The notes below the pieces were generated by a model. The model had not been told where the DNA came from and ran no database searches. It saw only the letters and a program-made list of their open reading frames with translations. The position numbers were made by a program, and so were the translations under genes. Shown here in pieces: positions 18,495 to 26,977 of a stretch of 64,000 nt of DNA. Origin of the DNA: Acinetobacter terrestris (GTDB lineage Bacteria > Pseudomonadota > Gammaproteobacteria > Pseudomonadales > Moraxellaceae); contig NZ_SJNZ01000007.1 of the NCBI RefSeq assembly GCF_004331155.1, positions 62,001 through 126,000 on the forward strand, written 5' to 3'. Each line of letters opens with the position of its first letter. Position 1 is the first letter of the stretch.

Positions 18495-19496
18495 ATGAAG
18501 CTGCTCCGCCTGAATGCTTTAGCGCCAAATTTTCAACTGCCAAAAACTGCCGCTACGATTGGTAATTTTGACGGTGTACATTTGGGTCATCAGGCCATGA
18601 TTGCACAATTAAAACAACTCGCTGCAGCACAAAACTTAAAAACCCTGGTGATGATATTTGAGCCACAACCGCTTGAATTTTTTAAAGGTTATGAAGCACC
18701 GCCTAGAATTAGCTCATTGCGGGAAAAAGTCGAATACCTAACCGAACTGGGTGTCGACTATATCGCGATTGCGAAATTTGATAATCATTTCCGTAGTTTA
18801 AATGCTGAAAGCTTTGCCGATATTCTCAAAAATAAACTTAACGCAGAACATCTGGTGCTGGGCGACGATTTCCATTTCGGCAAAAACCGTCAAGGCAATA
18901 GTGAATTCTTGCGCGGCTACGGTTTTCAGGTCACCAATTTAAATACCATTGCCCTGGATGGACACCGCGTCAGCTCGACCCGGATTCGTCATACCTTGCA
19001 AGCCGGCGATTTAGCCTTGGCGGCTAAATTGCTGGGTCGTCCCTATAGCATTACTGGTCGGGTACAATATGGCGACCAGATTGGACGTACCATTGATTTC
19101 CCGACCATTAACGTCCGTCTCAACCGTCATAAACCCTGTTTAAACGGGATTTACGGCGTTGAAGTCGTATGTGAAACCGGATCTTTAAAAGATAAAGTGA
19201 AAGCCGACAATCCTGAAAAACCGGGGATTGCAGGCTATGAGCCGACTGCCCTGTTTGGTGCAGGACATGTCGGTACACGACCAGCCATCAAACAGCAACA
19301 TCCTGAATGGCGATTAGAAGTACATTTTCCTGATGTTTCTGCTAATCTGTATGGCCTGTTAATGCGGGTGACGTTCTTAAACTATCTACATGGTGAAAAG
19401 GACTACCCTTCGCTTGAAGCATTGAAAGCGGGAATTGATGACGATGTTGAGAAACTGCTTGAGTTTCGACAAAACACCTCCAATTTCCCCTTTTAA
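18495..19496 (+). CDS. ribF: Bifunctional riboflavin kinase / FMN adenylyltransferase
   Basis: Makes FMN and FAD. From the ATG at 18495 the protein is 333 residues, the usual length: an N-terminal nucleotidyltransferase domain with IGNFDGVHLGHQAM and SSTRIRHTLQ, and a C-terminal kinase domain with GRPYSITGRVQYGDQIGR and DFPTINV. In-frame starts at 18450 and 18378 would add residues outside the family. No strong ribosome-binding site marks the choice. It begins the ribF-ileS-lspA-fkpB block. Confidence 0.9.
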   Translation: MKLLRLNALAPNFQLPKTAATIGNFDGVHLGHQAMIAQLKQLAAAQNLKTLVMIFEPQPLEFFKGYEAPPRISSLREKVEYLTELGVDYIAIAKFDNHFRSLNAESFADILKNKLNAEHLVLGDDFHFGKNRQGNSEFLRGYGFQVTNLNTIALDGHRVSSTRIRHTLQAGDLALAAKLLGRPYSITGRVQYGDQIGRTIDFPTINVRLNRHKPCLNGIYGVEVVCETGSLKDKVKADNPEKPGIAGYEPTALFGAGHVGTRPAIKQQHPEWRLEVHFPDVSANLYGLLMRVTFLNYLHGEKDYPSLEALKAGIDDDVEKLLEFRQNTSNFPF

Positions 19497-19559
19497 ATCC
19501 CACATTTTTTATTGTAAAACGCGTCAGCCTAAGACTGATTAAATTGGAAGACAACTTGC

Positions 19560-22406
19560 ATGAGCGATAAGCAAACTCCTGAAAATGCAGTGGATTATAA
19601 AGCCACGCTAAACCTCCCAGGTACTGAATTTGCGATGAAAGCAAATCTCGCAGTACGTGAAGCAAAATGGTTAGAAGAGTGGTATGCCGACAACATTTAT
19701 CAGCAGATTCGTGCATCGCGTATTGGCAAGAAAAAATATGTGCTTCACGATGGCCCTCCATACGCAAATGGTCAAATCCATTTGGGTCATGCGGTAAATA
19801 AAGTCCTCAAAGACATCATTATCAAAAGCCGCATTATGGATGGCTTTGATGCACCGTATGTTCCGGGTTGGGACTGTCACGGTTTGCCGATTGAACTGAA
19901 AGTTGAAGAAAAAGTCGGTAAAGTTGGCGTTAAAGTAGATGCTGCAACCTTCCGTAAACATTGCCGTGAATATGCCTACACTCAAGTTGAATTACAGAAA
20001 AAAGACTTTGTGCGTATGGGTGTGTTTGGGGATTGGGACAATCCTTACCTGACCATGAATTTTGCCCAAGAAGCCAATATCGTGCGTTCATTGGGTGAAA
20101 TCCAGAAACAGGGTCATATCCAGCCAGGTCTTAAACCAGTCAACTGGTGTTTGGACTGCGGTTCTGCACTCGCTGAAGCTGAAGTTGAATACGAAGATAA
20201 AAAATCTGATGCGATTGATGTCGGTTTCACTGTTGTTGATTTAGCAGATTTATCGGCGCGTTTGGGTGTAGAAGTTAAAGACTCAACTGATATCGTCATC
20301 TGGACCACGACGCCTTGGACCATTCCTGCAAACCAGGCAGTTGCCTTGCATGCGGATATTGAATATCAATTAGTTATCGCACGTGGTGATGACAAAGCAG
20401 CGCAAAACTTTATCTTGGCTAAAGATTTGGTGGAATCTGCGACTGAACGCTATGGCTTTAGCACTGTTGAAGTGATTGCCGATTTTACGGGCGCAAAACT
20501 TGAAAATCTGGTTCTACAGCATCCTTTAATTAACGATCGTCAGGTTCCAGTTATTTTAGGCGAACACGTGATTGCAACCAGCGGTACAGGTGCGGTACAT
20601 ACCGCGCCCGGCCATGGTGTAGACGATTATAAAGTTGGCTTGTTGTACAACTTGAAAGTCGACAATCCTGTAGGTGGTAACGGTGTGTATTTACCGACTG
20701 CACCTGTTTTTGCAGGCGAGCACATTTATAAAGCCAATCCAAAAATTATTGCTGCATTAAGTGAAGCCAACAAGCTTTGGGCGCATGTGGTAATCAAGCA
20801 TAGCTACCCACATTGCTGGCGTCATAAGACTCCGATTATCTTCCGTGCGACCCCACAATGGTTCATCAGCATGGATGAAAAAGGTTTACGCCAAGGTGCT
20901 TTAAACGCGATTGAAAACGACATCAGTTTTGTCCCGGATTGGGGTAAAAACCGTATTGAATCGATGATTGAAGGTCGTCCGGACTGGTGTATCTCGCGTC
21001 AACGTACTTGGGGCGTGCCAATCCCGTTCTTCGTGCATAAAGACACCAACGAATTACATCCACGTACCCCTGAACTGATCGAAATCGTTGCCAAACTGAT
21101 CGAACAGGAAGGCATTGATGGCTGGTATAACCGTGAAGCGAAAGACTTCATCGGTGCCGATGCCGAACACTACAATGCAGTTCGTGACACGCTAGACGTC
21201 TGGTTTGACTCGGGTACAACGCATTTTGCGGTGCTGCGTGAACGTGAAGAATTGACTGATCCTGCTGATTTGTACCTTGAAGGTTCAGATCAGCACCGTG
21301 GTTGGTTCCAGTCTTCATTATTGACCTCTATCGCGATTAACAAGCGCGCACCTTACAAAGGCTTGTTGACCCACGGTTTCGTGGTCGATGAAAAAGGTCG
21401 TAAGATGTCGAAATCAATCGGCAACGTGATCACACCGCAAGACATCATTAAAGATATGGGTGCAGACGGTTTACGTTTCTGGATTGCGTCATCTGACTAC
21501 CGTTATGAAATGACTGCGGGTAAAGAAATCTTTAGCCGTGCATCAGACGGCTACCGTCGTATCCGTAACACCTTGCGTTTCTTGTTGGCGAACCTAAATG
21601 GTTTCCAACCGGCGACTGATGCATTGCCTGTCGATCAGTTGATCGCGCTTGATCAATACATCCTGCAACGTGCAGCGGACGTACAAAAAACCATTCAGCA
21701 AGCCTATGAAGATATGAACTTCCATATTGTGGCAAGTTCGTTGACCAATTTCTGTATTAATGACCTGGGTGGTTTCTACCTCGACATCATCAAAGACCGT
21801 CAGTACACCACCAAAGCGGATTCTCAAGCACGTCATTCTGCACAAACTGCGCTGTATCATTTGGTTCAAGCCTTTGTACGCTGGATGGCACCAATCTTGA
21901 CCTTTACCGCTCAAGAAGCTTGGCCTTTAATTCCGGGTCAAACTGAGAAATACGTGTTCACCACTGAATGGTATGACATTCCTGTTGCATCGAAAGCCAA
22001 CCTGGTTTCAGAAGCTGATTGGCAAACCATGATTGCGGTTAAATCTGCGGTGAACAAGCAAATTGAAGCAGCACGTAATGCCAAACTGATTGGTTCGAAC
22101 TTGTCTGCCAAAGTTGAACTTTGGGCCAATGCTGAATTGAAAGCGGTGCTTGATCAGTTAAGTGATGAACTTCGTTTCGTTCTGATCACATCAACTGTCA
22201 TTGTAAATGCATTTGATGAAGCACAAGGTGAAGCGACAGATCTTGAAGGCTTGCGTGTGAAAGTATCGGCTGCGATGGGCGAAAAATGTGCCCGTTGCTG
22301 GCATGTTCTTCCGGATGTGAATACACATCACGAACACCCAGGCCTTTGTTCTCGTTGTATTATTAACCTTCCTACAGGTCAAGGCGAAGAGAGAAAATAT
22401 GCCTAA
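19560..22406 (+). CDS. ileS: Isoleucyl-tRNA synthetase
   Basis: Charges tRNA-Ile. The 948-residue class I synthetase has the HIGH-type motif H74-L-G-H77 in [13 protein letters not shown], an editing domain with [11 protein letters not shown], the KMSKS loop at 615-619 and a C-terminal zinc finger (C910, C913, C930, C933). This is the bacterial IleRS1 form, which mupirocin usually inhibits. It follows ribF by 63 bp and overlaps lspA by 8 bp. Confidence 0.97.
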   Translation: MSDKQTPENAVDYKATLNLPGTEFAMKANLAVREAKWLEEWYADNIYQQIRASRIGKKKYVLHDGPPYANGQIHLGHAVNKVLKDIIIKSRIMDGFDAPYVPGWDCHGLPIELKVEEKVGKVGVKVDAATFRKHCREYAYTQVELQKKDFVRMGVFGDWDNPYLTMNFAQEANIVRSLGEIQKQGHIQPGLKPVNWCLDCGSALAEAEVEYEDKKSDAIDVGFTVVDLADLSARLGVEVKDSTDIVIWTTTPWTIPANQAVALHADIEYQLVIARGDDKAAQNFILAKDLVESATERYGFSTVEVIADFTGAKLENLVLQHPLINDRQVPVILGEHVIATSGTGAVHTAPGHGVDDYKVGLLYNLKVDNPVGGNGVYLPTAPVFAGEHIYKANPKIIAALSEANKLWAHVVIKHSYPHCWRHKTPIIFRATPQWFISMDEKGLRQGALNAIENDISFVPDWGKNRIESMIEGRPDWCISRQRTWGVPIPFFVHKDTNELHPRTPELIEIVAKLIEQEGIDGWYNREAKDFIGADAEHYNAVRDTLDVWFDSGTTHFAVLREREELTDPADLYLEGSDQHRGWFQSSLLTSIAINKRAPYKGLLTHGFVVDEKGRKMSKSIGNVITPQDIIKDMGADGLRFWIASSDYRYEMTAGKEIFSRASDGYRRIRNTLRFLLANLNGFQPATDALPVDQLIALDQYILQRAADVQKTIQQAYEDMNFHIVASSLTNFCINDLGGFYLDIIKDRQYTTKADSQARHSAQTALYHLVQAFVRWMAPILTFTAQEAWPLIPGQTEKYVFTTEWYDIPVASKANLVSEADWQTMIAVKSAVNKQIEAARNAKLIGSNLSAKVELWANAELKAVLDQLSDELRFVLITSTVIVNAFDEAQGEATDLEGLRVKVSAAMGEKCARCWHVLPDVNTHHEHPGLCSRCIINLPTGQGEERKYA

Positions 22407-22941
22407 TCCGCAAACTAAAAAGGGCTTATTCCAATTCTACCCACACAATCTGCTGTGGGTGGGTTTATCCATTGTCGCGATTATTCTGGATCAATGGACC
22501 AAATGGATTGCAACGACACAGCTGAATTATGCAGATCCTGTGCCGGTACTGCCCTTTTTAAATTGGACATTGCTACATAACTATGGCGCAGCCTTTAGTT
22601 TCTTGTCCGATGCCGGTGGATGGCAACGTTATTTCTTTACTTCACTGGCAGGTTTAGTGTCTGTGATTTTTGTATTTTGGCTGATGCGTATGCCGAAAAA
22701 AATGGTGATTTTACCGATGGCGATTGCCCTGATTTTGGGTGGTGCGATCGGTAATTTAATTGACCGCGTTTCTTTAGGTTATGTGGTCGATTTCATTCAC
22801 GTTTACTACAACAACAGCCATTTTCCTGCTTTCAATATTGCAGATAGTGCTATTACTGTGGGCACTATTTTGCTGCTGATCGATACTTTTTTCCTAGAAA
22901 AGCAACGTATTCAACGTGCGGAAGCGCAACACAATGACTGA
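22399..22941 (+). CDS. lspA: Lipoprotein signal peptidase (signal peptidase II)
   Basis: Inner-membrane aspartyl protease that removes signal peptides from diacylglyceryl-prolipoproteins. The 180-residue product has four hydrophobic spans and the catalytic aspartates in GYVVDFIHV and FNIADSAIT, with the [10 protein letters not shown] motif. It begins inside the end of ileS and overlaps fkpB by 8 bp. Lipoproteins in this window, such as SsuA copy 1 and the sugar dehydrogenase, would be substrates. Confidence 0.96.
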   Translation: MPNPQTKKGLFQFYPHNLLWVGLSIVAIILDQWTKWIATTQLNYADPVPVLPFLNWTLLHNYGAAFSFLSDAGGWQRYFFTSLAGLVSVIFVFWLMRMPKKMVILPMAIALILGGAIGNLIDRVSLGYVVDFIHVYYNNSHFPAFNIADSAITVGTILLLIDTFFLEKQRIQRAEAQHND

Positions 22942-23416
22942 AATTATTAATCCAAATGAAGAAACCCGTATTAATGAAGGTTCGAAAGTAGAGCTTCATT
23001 TTTCGGTTGCCATTGAAAATGGTGTGGAAATTGATAACACCCGTAGCCGTGAAGAACCGGTCAGCCTGGTGATGGGCGATGGCAGCTTATTGCCCGGTTT
23101 TGAAAAAGCCCTGTTTGGTCTACGTGCCGGTGACCGTCGTACTGTCAGCCTTCCTCCTGAAGATGCTTTCGGTCCCTGGAACCCTGAAAACGTACAAAAA
23201 TTTGATACGGTTAAATTCGAGCAGACACCAATTGTCGGTCATATGATTGAATTTGAAGATAAAGCTAAACAAAGCCTGTTTGGTGTCGTGAAATCAGTCG
23301 GTGAAGATATTACCGAAATTGATTTCAATCACCCGCTTGCGGGCAAAGACATTACTTTTGAAGTGGAAATCTTTAAAGTGACCCCTGCCGGTCAGCAAGG
23401 TATTAAACTGATGTAA
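22934..23416 (+). CDS. fkpB: FKBP-type peptidyl-prolyl cis-trans isomerase, SlpA/FkpB type
   Basis: A 160-residue SlpA-like FKBP with an inserted flap: VELHFSVAIENGVEIDNT, the GDGSLLPGFEKALFGL core and the DAFGPWNPENV loop. The ATG at 22934 gives the standard length; an upstream start at 22916 would overlap lspA further. Here fkpB ends the unit at a terminator; ispH, which follows it in enterobacteria, is not next. Confidence 0.92.
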   Translation: MTEIINPNEETRINEGSKVELHFSVAIENGVEIDNTRSREEPVSLVMGDGSLLPGFEKALFGLRAGDRRTVSLPPEDAFGPWNPENVQKFDTVKFEQTPIVGHMIEFEDKAKQSLFGVVKSVGEDITEIDFNHPLAGKDITFEVEIFKVTPAGQQGIKLM

Positions 23417-23440
23417 AAGATCATCTAACAGATGATTTTT

Positions 23441-23466
23441 AAAAGCTCCTTCGGGAGCTTTTTTAG
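23441..23466 (+). terminator. Rho-independent terminator after fkpB
   Basis: AAAAGCTCC-ttcg-GGAGCTTTT, a perfect stem closed by a stable UUCG tetraloop, then T-rich. Ends the ribF-fkpB unit. Confidence 0.9.
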
Positions 23467-23551
23467 CTTCTGGAGATACAAATTCCTAATACTCAGCCTC
23501 CCATATTCATATTAATTTAGACCCTAACTTTATAAAAAATACAGGCTCAAT

Positions 23552-24094
23552 ATGAAAATTCAAATTATTGTCGGTAGTGTTCGTGAAGGTCGTATTGCGA
23601 TTAAAGTTGCGCGCTGGGTACAACGCAGTATCGAAAGAGCAAATTACAGTACCGTTCAGGCTGAACTGGTCGATTTAAAAGAATGGAACTTGCCTATTTT
23701 TTCAGGGGCACATCCACCGATTACCGGTATTTACGATCAACCGAAACAACAGGAATGGGCAGATAAAATTGCTTCAGGTGATGCGATGATTTTCATTAGC
23801 CCTGAATATAACCATGGCTACAGCCCCGCACTCAAAAATGCCCTGGATTACCTAGGCAAAGAATGGCAAGGTAAACCTGCGGCTTATATAGGCTATGGGG
23901 CAACCAACGGTTCACGCTCGATTGATCAAATCCGTCAGGTCGGAACCCAACTCGGTTTAGTTGACAGTAATGCGGTAATTGAAATTCGTGACATCTTTTC
24001 ACGCAATAAAACTGAAGAATTTGAACCGAATGAATTTGACAACAAAACTCTAAAATCGGTGCTGGATAAACTGATTCAGTACGTCAGTGCCTGA
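23552..24094 (+). CDS. NAD(P)H-dependent FMN reductase family protein
   Basis: A 180-residue flavodoxin-fold reductase: IVGSVREGRIA (phosphate loop of FMN), FISPEYNHGYSPALKNALDYL (isoalloxazine loop) and GYGATNGSRSIDQ. Related enzymes reduce FMN, quinones or azo compounds. It could in principle serve SsuD, which lacks a local reductase, but it lies 8 kb away and nothing links the two. Monocistronic; the RsmZ-like RNA gene starts about 90 bp after it. Confidence 0.85.
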   Translation: MKIQIIVGSVREGRIAIKVARWVQRSIERANYSTVQAELVDLKEWNLPIFSGAHPPITGIYDQPKQQEWADKIASGDAMIFISPEYNHGYSPALKNALDYLGKEWQGKPAAYIGYGATNGSRSIDQIRQVGTQLGLVDSNAVIEIRDIFSRNKTEEFEPNEFDNKTLKSVLDKLIQYVSA

Positions 24095-24108
24095 TAATAG
24101 AATTATCT

Positions 24109-24126
24109 TGTACGTTTTAGCTTACA
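24109..24126 (+). promoter_or_regulatory. GacA-type upstream activating sequence
   Basis: TGTACG-TTTTAG-CTTACA matches the GacA box TGTAAG-N6-CTTACA at 11 of 12 positions with the exact six-base spacer. Its centre is about 65 bp before the predicted RNA start, the usual distance for rsmX/Y/Z promoters. Two copies of ACTTTTCACAC (24146-24156 and 24160-24170) lie between the box and a TATATT -10 element (24171-24176). Confidence 0.75.
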
Positions 24127-24182
24127 ACAGTTGCCGAATATCTCCACTTTTCACACATTACTTTTCACACTATATTTAACTT

Positions 24183-24320
24183 ATAGCAAGACAGGAAGTC
24201 TGCAGAACTTAAAACTAAAATACTAAGTGATGATAACAGCAGGATGCTGACAGGTACGACAGGAGTTATACCTTTAAAATGAATATAAAAAAGCCTCGAC
24301 AGGATGTCGGGGCTTTTTTT
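24183..24320 (+). ncRNA. Candidate RsmX/Y/Z (CsrB)-type regulatory RNA
   Basis: About 138 nt, predicted to titrate CsrA/RsmA. It folds into stem-loops that each present a GGA: AGAC-AGGAA-GTCT (24189-24201), CAGCA-GGA-TGCTG (24237-24249), GAC-AGGA-GTT inside AGGTA/TACCT (24252-24273) and the terminator AGCC-t-CGACA-GGA-TGTCG-g-GGCT (24293-24314) with its T run. The terminator loop reads ACAGGATGT, matching the core of the SELEX-derived CsrA site. No ribosome-binding site or open frame is present. The start is inferred from the -10 element and could be off by a few bases. Confidence 0.75.
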
Positions 24321-24353
24321 TCAAAATCATTTTATTTTTATAATCATTTAATA

Positions 24354-24517
24354 TCACGGTTTAAACTGAACCTGCCACTTGTCGAAAAACTCAATTAAAC
24401 CACCAAAATTTACATCATGCTGAAATACCAAACTTTATAATCCCATTCAGTCCAACAATCATCCATAACATTTTTATGAGCAATTAGAATAAAGTGAAAG
24501 ATTATTCTAGGCATCAT
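24354..24517 (-). pseudogene. Probable gene remnant with a frameshift
   Basis: On the minus strand a 35-residue frame from 24517 (ending WTEWDYKVWYFSMM at a TAA, 24410-24412) continues smoothly in the next frame as HDVNFGGLIEFFDKW to a TGA at 24354-24356. The aromatic-rich, non-repetitive composition across the shift looks like decayed coding sequence. I do not recognise the family. The rest of the 24318-24551 stretch shows only the upstream region of the dioxygenase gene. Confidence 0.35.
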
Positions 24518-24551
24518 AAGTAAAACAATAAAAATATTTGAGAGAAAAACT

Positions 24552-25592
24552 ATGCAATTAGAACATCATTTTCTGAATGATTACGCCAAAGTATTCATGG
24601 CTCACCCCGACAACAATACATGTCAGGATTTAGCCCAATATATTGAGAACAATCTTGAACAGCTGATGCAACAAATCCATCAGCATGGCATCCTAATTTT
24701 TCGGGGATTTAACATTCAGCAAACGGAAGAATTTCATCAACTTATTGAACAAAAATTCAAGTTACAGCCGTGGAATTCCTTCAATCCCAATATGCCGGGT
24801 TGGGTTGCATCATGGATGCGTAAATATAGTGAAAGTATCTTAGGCGCAGGCGATTATCGACGTTATATTGACCGCAATACCGTTCAGTTGGGGCCAGTAG
24901 AAAACGCTGTACAAGGTCCGCACGTGGAAGGTGGCGTCCGTTCTGAACGCTCGCGCTATATCGCTTTATATTGTCAGGAACCCTCAACTTATCTGGCTGA
25001 AACTGGTTTTAACAATCTCGAGAAAATTTGGGAAAATTTTCCTGAATCGGTAAAGCAAAAATACCAAGGCACATGGAACCATTTTTCTTATGTCTCATCG
25101 CGCAAAATTAATTTTATGGATCGGATCTTGCTGAAAAAGAGTCCTTTTAGCGTAAGCATACTGCCTGACAAGAAAGCCAAACTAACCTTGCAACGTGCTC
25201 CTCTGGTGATTAAGCATCCTGTGACCCAAAAGCTGGCGCTACAACCGTGGGCCTTTGCCAACAATACCAATCCATTTGCTTATCAGGCTGCGCAAAATTG
25301 CTTTGAAAATCGTGGTGAAATCCAGATTGATTCCACGGCTGACGGTATGCAGCTGACCTGGGAAATTTTCAATCAGCAGGGCCATAAAGTTGAATGGACG
25401 GATCAAGAGAAACAGGACTTTTTTGATGCGATGTATCGTGATGCCCTGTTATTGCAATGGCAGAAAGGCGATGTTGCGATTGTCGATAATATTAAAATTG
25501 CCCATTGGCGCATGAATGGCGAACAAGGTAACCGTAAACTCATTCAAATTCAGGCCAATGTATTTAATGCTGATGATCATTATGCAGCGTAA
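24552..25592 (+). CDS. TauD/TfdA-family (clavaminate-synthase-like) Fe(II)/2-oxoglutarate dioxygenase
   Basis: A 346-residue protein with the iron facial triad of this family: H124-V-E126 in QGPHVEGG and H318 in KIAHWRMNG, plus an arginine about ten residues later to hold 2-oxoglutarate. The early GILIFRGF strand is typical. Members oxidise sulfonates, amino acids or acyl substrates bound to carriers; no biosynthetic gene lies next to it, so the substrate is unknown. GAGAG precedes the ATG. Monocistronic, ending at a bidirectional terminator shared with the next gene. Confidence 0.8.
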   Translation: MQLEHHFLNDYAKVFMAHPDNNTCQDLAQYIENNLEQLMQQIHQHGILIFRGFNIQQTEEFHQLIEQKFKLQPWNSFNPNMPGWVASWMRKYSESILGAGDYRRYIDRNTVQLGPVENAVQGPHVEGGVRSERSRYIALYCQEPSTYLAETGFNNLEKIWENFPESVKQKYQGTWNHFSYVSSRKINFMDRILLKKSPFSVSILPDKKAKLTLQRAPLVIKHPVTQKLALQPWAFANNTNPFAYQAAQNCFENRGEIQIDSTADGMQLTWEIFNQQGHKVEWTDQEKQDFFDAMYRDALLLQWQKGDVAIVDNIKIAHWRMNGEQGNRKLIQIQANVFNADDHYAA

Positions 25593-25622
25593 TACCACCA
25601 GATGACTTATACAGATATTATT

Positions 25623-25655
25623 AAAAGCCTAACATTTATTTCAATGCAGGCTTTT
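25623..25655. terminator. Bidirectional terminator between convergent genes
   Basis: AAAAGCCT (25623-25630) pairs with AGGCTTTT (25648-25655) around a 17-base loop. It serves the dioxygenase gene on the plus strand and the sugar dehydrogenase on the minus strand. Confidence 0.65.
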
Positions 25656-25671
25656 AAATTAAAGGATGACA

Positions 25672-26838
25672 TTATTTTGCAGTCATTTTGAGTAGTCTGG
25701 CATTTTTGCCATCTTCAAGTACCCAAATTGCACCGTCTTTGGCTTCCAGCAAGCCACGAATACGCTGTTTTATATCCAAGCGCTGCACTTCCTTCATGGG
25801 TTTCATTTCGGTATCAACCACAATAATGGCTTTGGATGACAAGCCACCGATCAGGGCCTTATTTTTCCATGCGGGAAATTGATTGCCTTTATAAAATATC
25901 AGGCTGGATGGCGAGATGACAGGAGTCCAGCTGATCTCAGGCGCCTTAAATTCAGGTCGGGTATTATGGTCAGGAATGTCTTTACCATCGTAATGATCAC
26001 CATTGGAAACAAAGGGATACCCATAGTTATCACCCTTCACAACCATATTCAGTTCATCGCCACCTTTGGGTCCCATTTCAGCTACCCACAGCTGAGCTTT
26101 ATGATCAAATGCAATACCTAGAGGATTGCGATGCCCCAAACTCCAGACCTGTTTGGCAATCTCGCCCTGGTTCATAAATGGATTACCTGAAGCAGGTGTA
26201 CCATCATCATTTAAACGTAGAATTTTGCCTAAATTCGATTGCATATCCTGTGCAGGATCAAACTTCTGACGTTCACCTGAACTGATCCAGAGCTTGCCAT
26301 CCGAGCCAAATAACAGCCGATGTCCATAATGGCCCTGACCTTGTACTTTAGGCACTTGTTGCCAAATGGTTTTTAAATTTTTAAGTTGTGGGTCTTTAGC
26401 ATTAGATAAATCCAATTCCCCGCGTGCAACTACAGCCCCATAACCACCCTGTCCTGCTGCTGCATAGCTGATATAGACCTGATGGTTCTGTGCAAATTGC
26501 GGATGTAATGCAATATCGCCCAAGCCGCCTTGTCCACCATAAGCCACTTTAGGCAGGCCTTTGACTTCGACTTTTTGCTGGGTTTGGGGATCAAATAATT
26601 GTAATTTGCCTTTTCGTTCAGTAATCAGTAAGCGACCATCCTTTAAAGATGTAATGGCCCAAGGTTCATTAAATTGTGCAATCGTACTGAGTTGATAACC
26701 TTGCGGTATTTTTGAGGAAGATTGCTGTTTTGGCTGTTCCTTTGCCTTTTGTGAAGTGTCATTTTGGGCATGACATGCAGTTAAACCATAAAAAGTTAAA
26801 CTTAAACCTAAAATGGCAGCGATGTGAATTTGACTCAT
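25672..26838 (-). CDS. PQQ-type soluble aldose sugar dehydrogenase family lipoprotein (YliI-like)
   Basis: A 388-residue glucose/sorbosone dehydrogenase-family beta-propeller. A lipobox GLTACHA puts the acylated Cys at about 22, followed by a Gln/Lys/Ser linker to about 45. Family segments are PWAITSLKDGRLLITERKGKLQ, GLGDIALHPQF, GHYGHRLLFGSDGKLW and WSLGHRNPLGIAFD. Such enzymes oxidise aldoses in the periplasm with PQQ and pass electrons to the respiratory chain. Cofactor use is inferred from the family. Confidence 0.88.
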   Translation of the reverse strand: MSQIHIAAILGLSLTFYGLTACHAQNDTSQKAKEQPKQQSSSKIPQGYQLSTIAQFNEPWAITSLKDGRLLITERKGKLQLFDPQTQQKVEVKGLPKVAYGGQGGLGDIALHPQFAQNHQVYISYAAAGQGGYGAVVARGELDLSNAKDPQLKNLKTIWQQVPKVQGQGHYGHRLLFGSDGKLWISSGERQKFDPAQDMQSNLGKILRLNDDGTPASGNPFMNQGEIAKQVWSLGHRNPLGIAFDHKAQLWVAEMGPKGGDELNMVVKGDNYGYPFVSNGDHYDGKDIPDHNTRPEFKAPEISWTPVISPSSLIFYKGNQFPAWKNKALIGGLSSKAIIVVDTEMKPMKEVQRLDIKQRIRGLLEAKDGAIWVLEDGKNARLLKMTAK

Positions 26839-26977
26839 ATTTATTCTTCTTCAATCAACACTACAATCAATTTAGCATTTCAAGACAAATTACTGCATAT
26901 AAAAGAGCAAGTAATCGTAAAAGGATATGACATTTCACTTGATGAATTGTTAAAACTCAATCCCAGTTTCATCTGAC

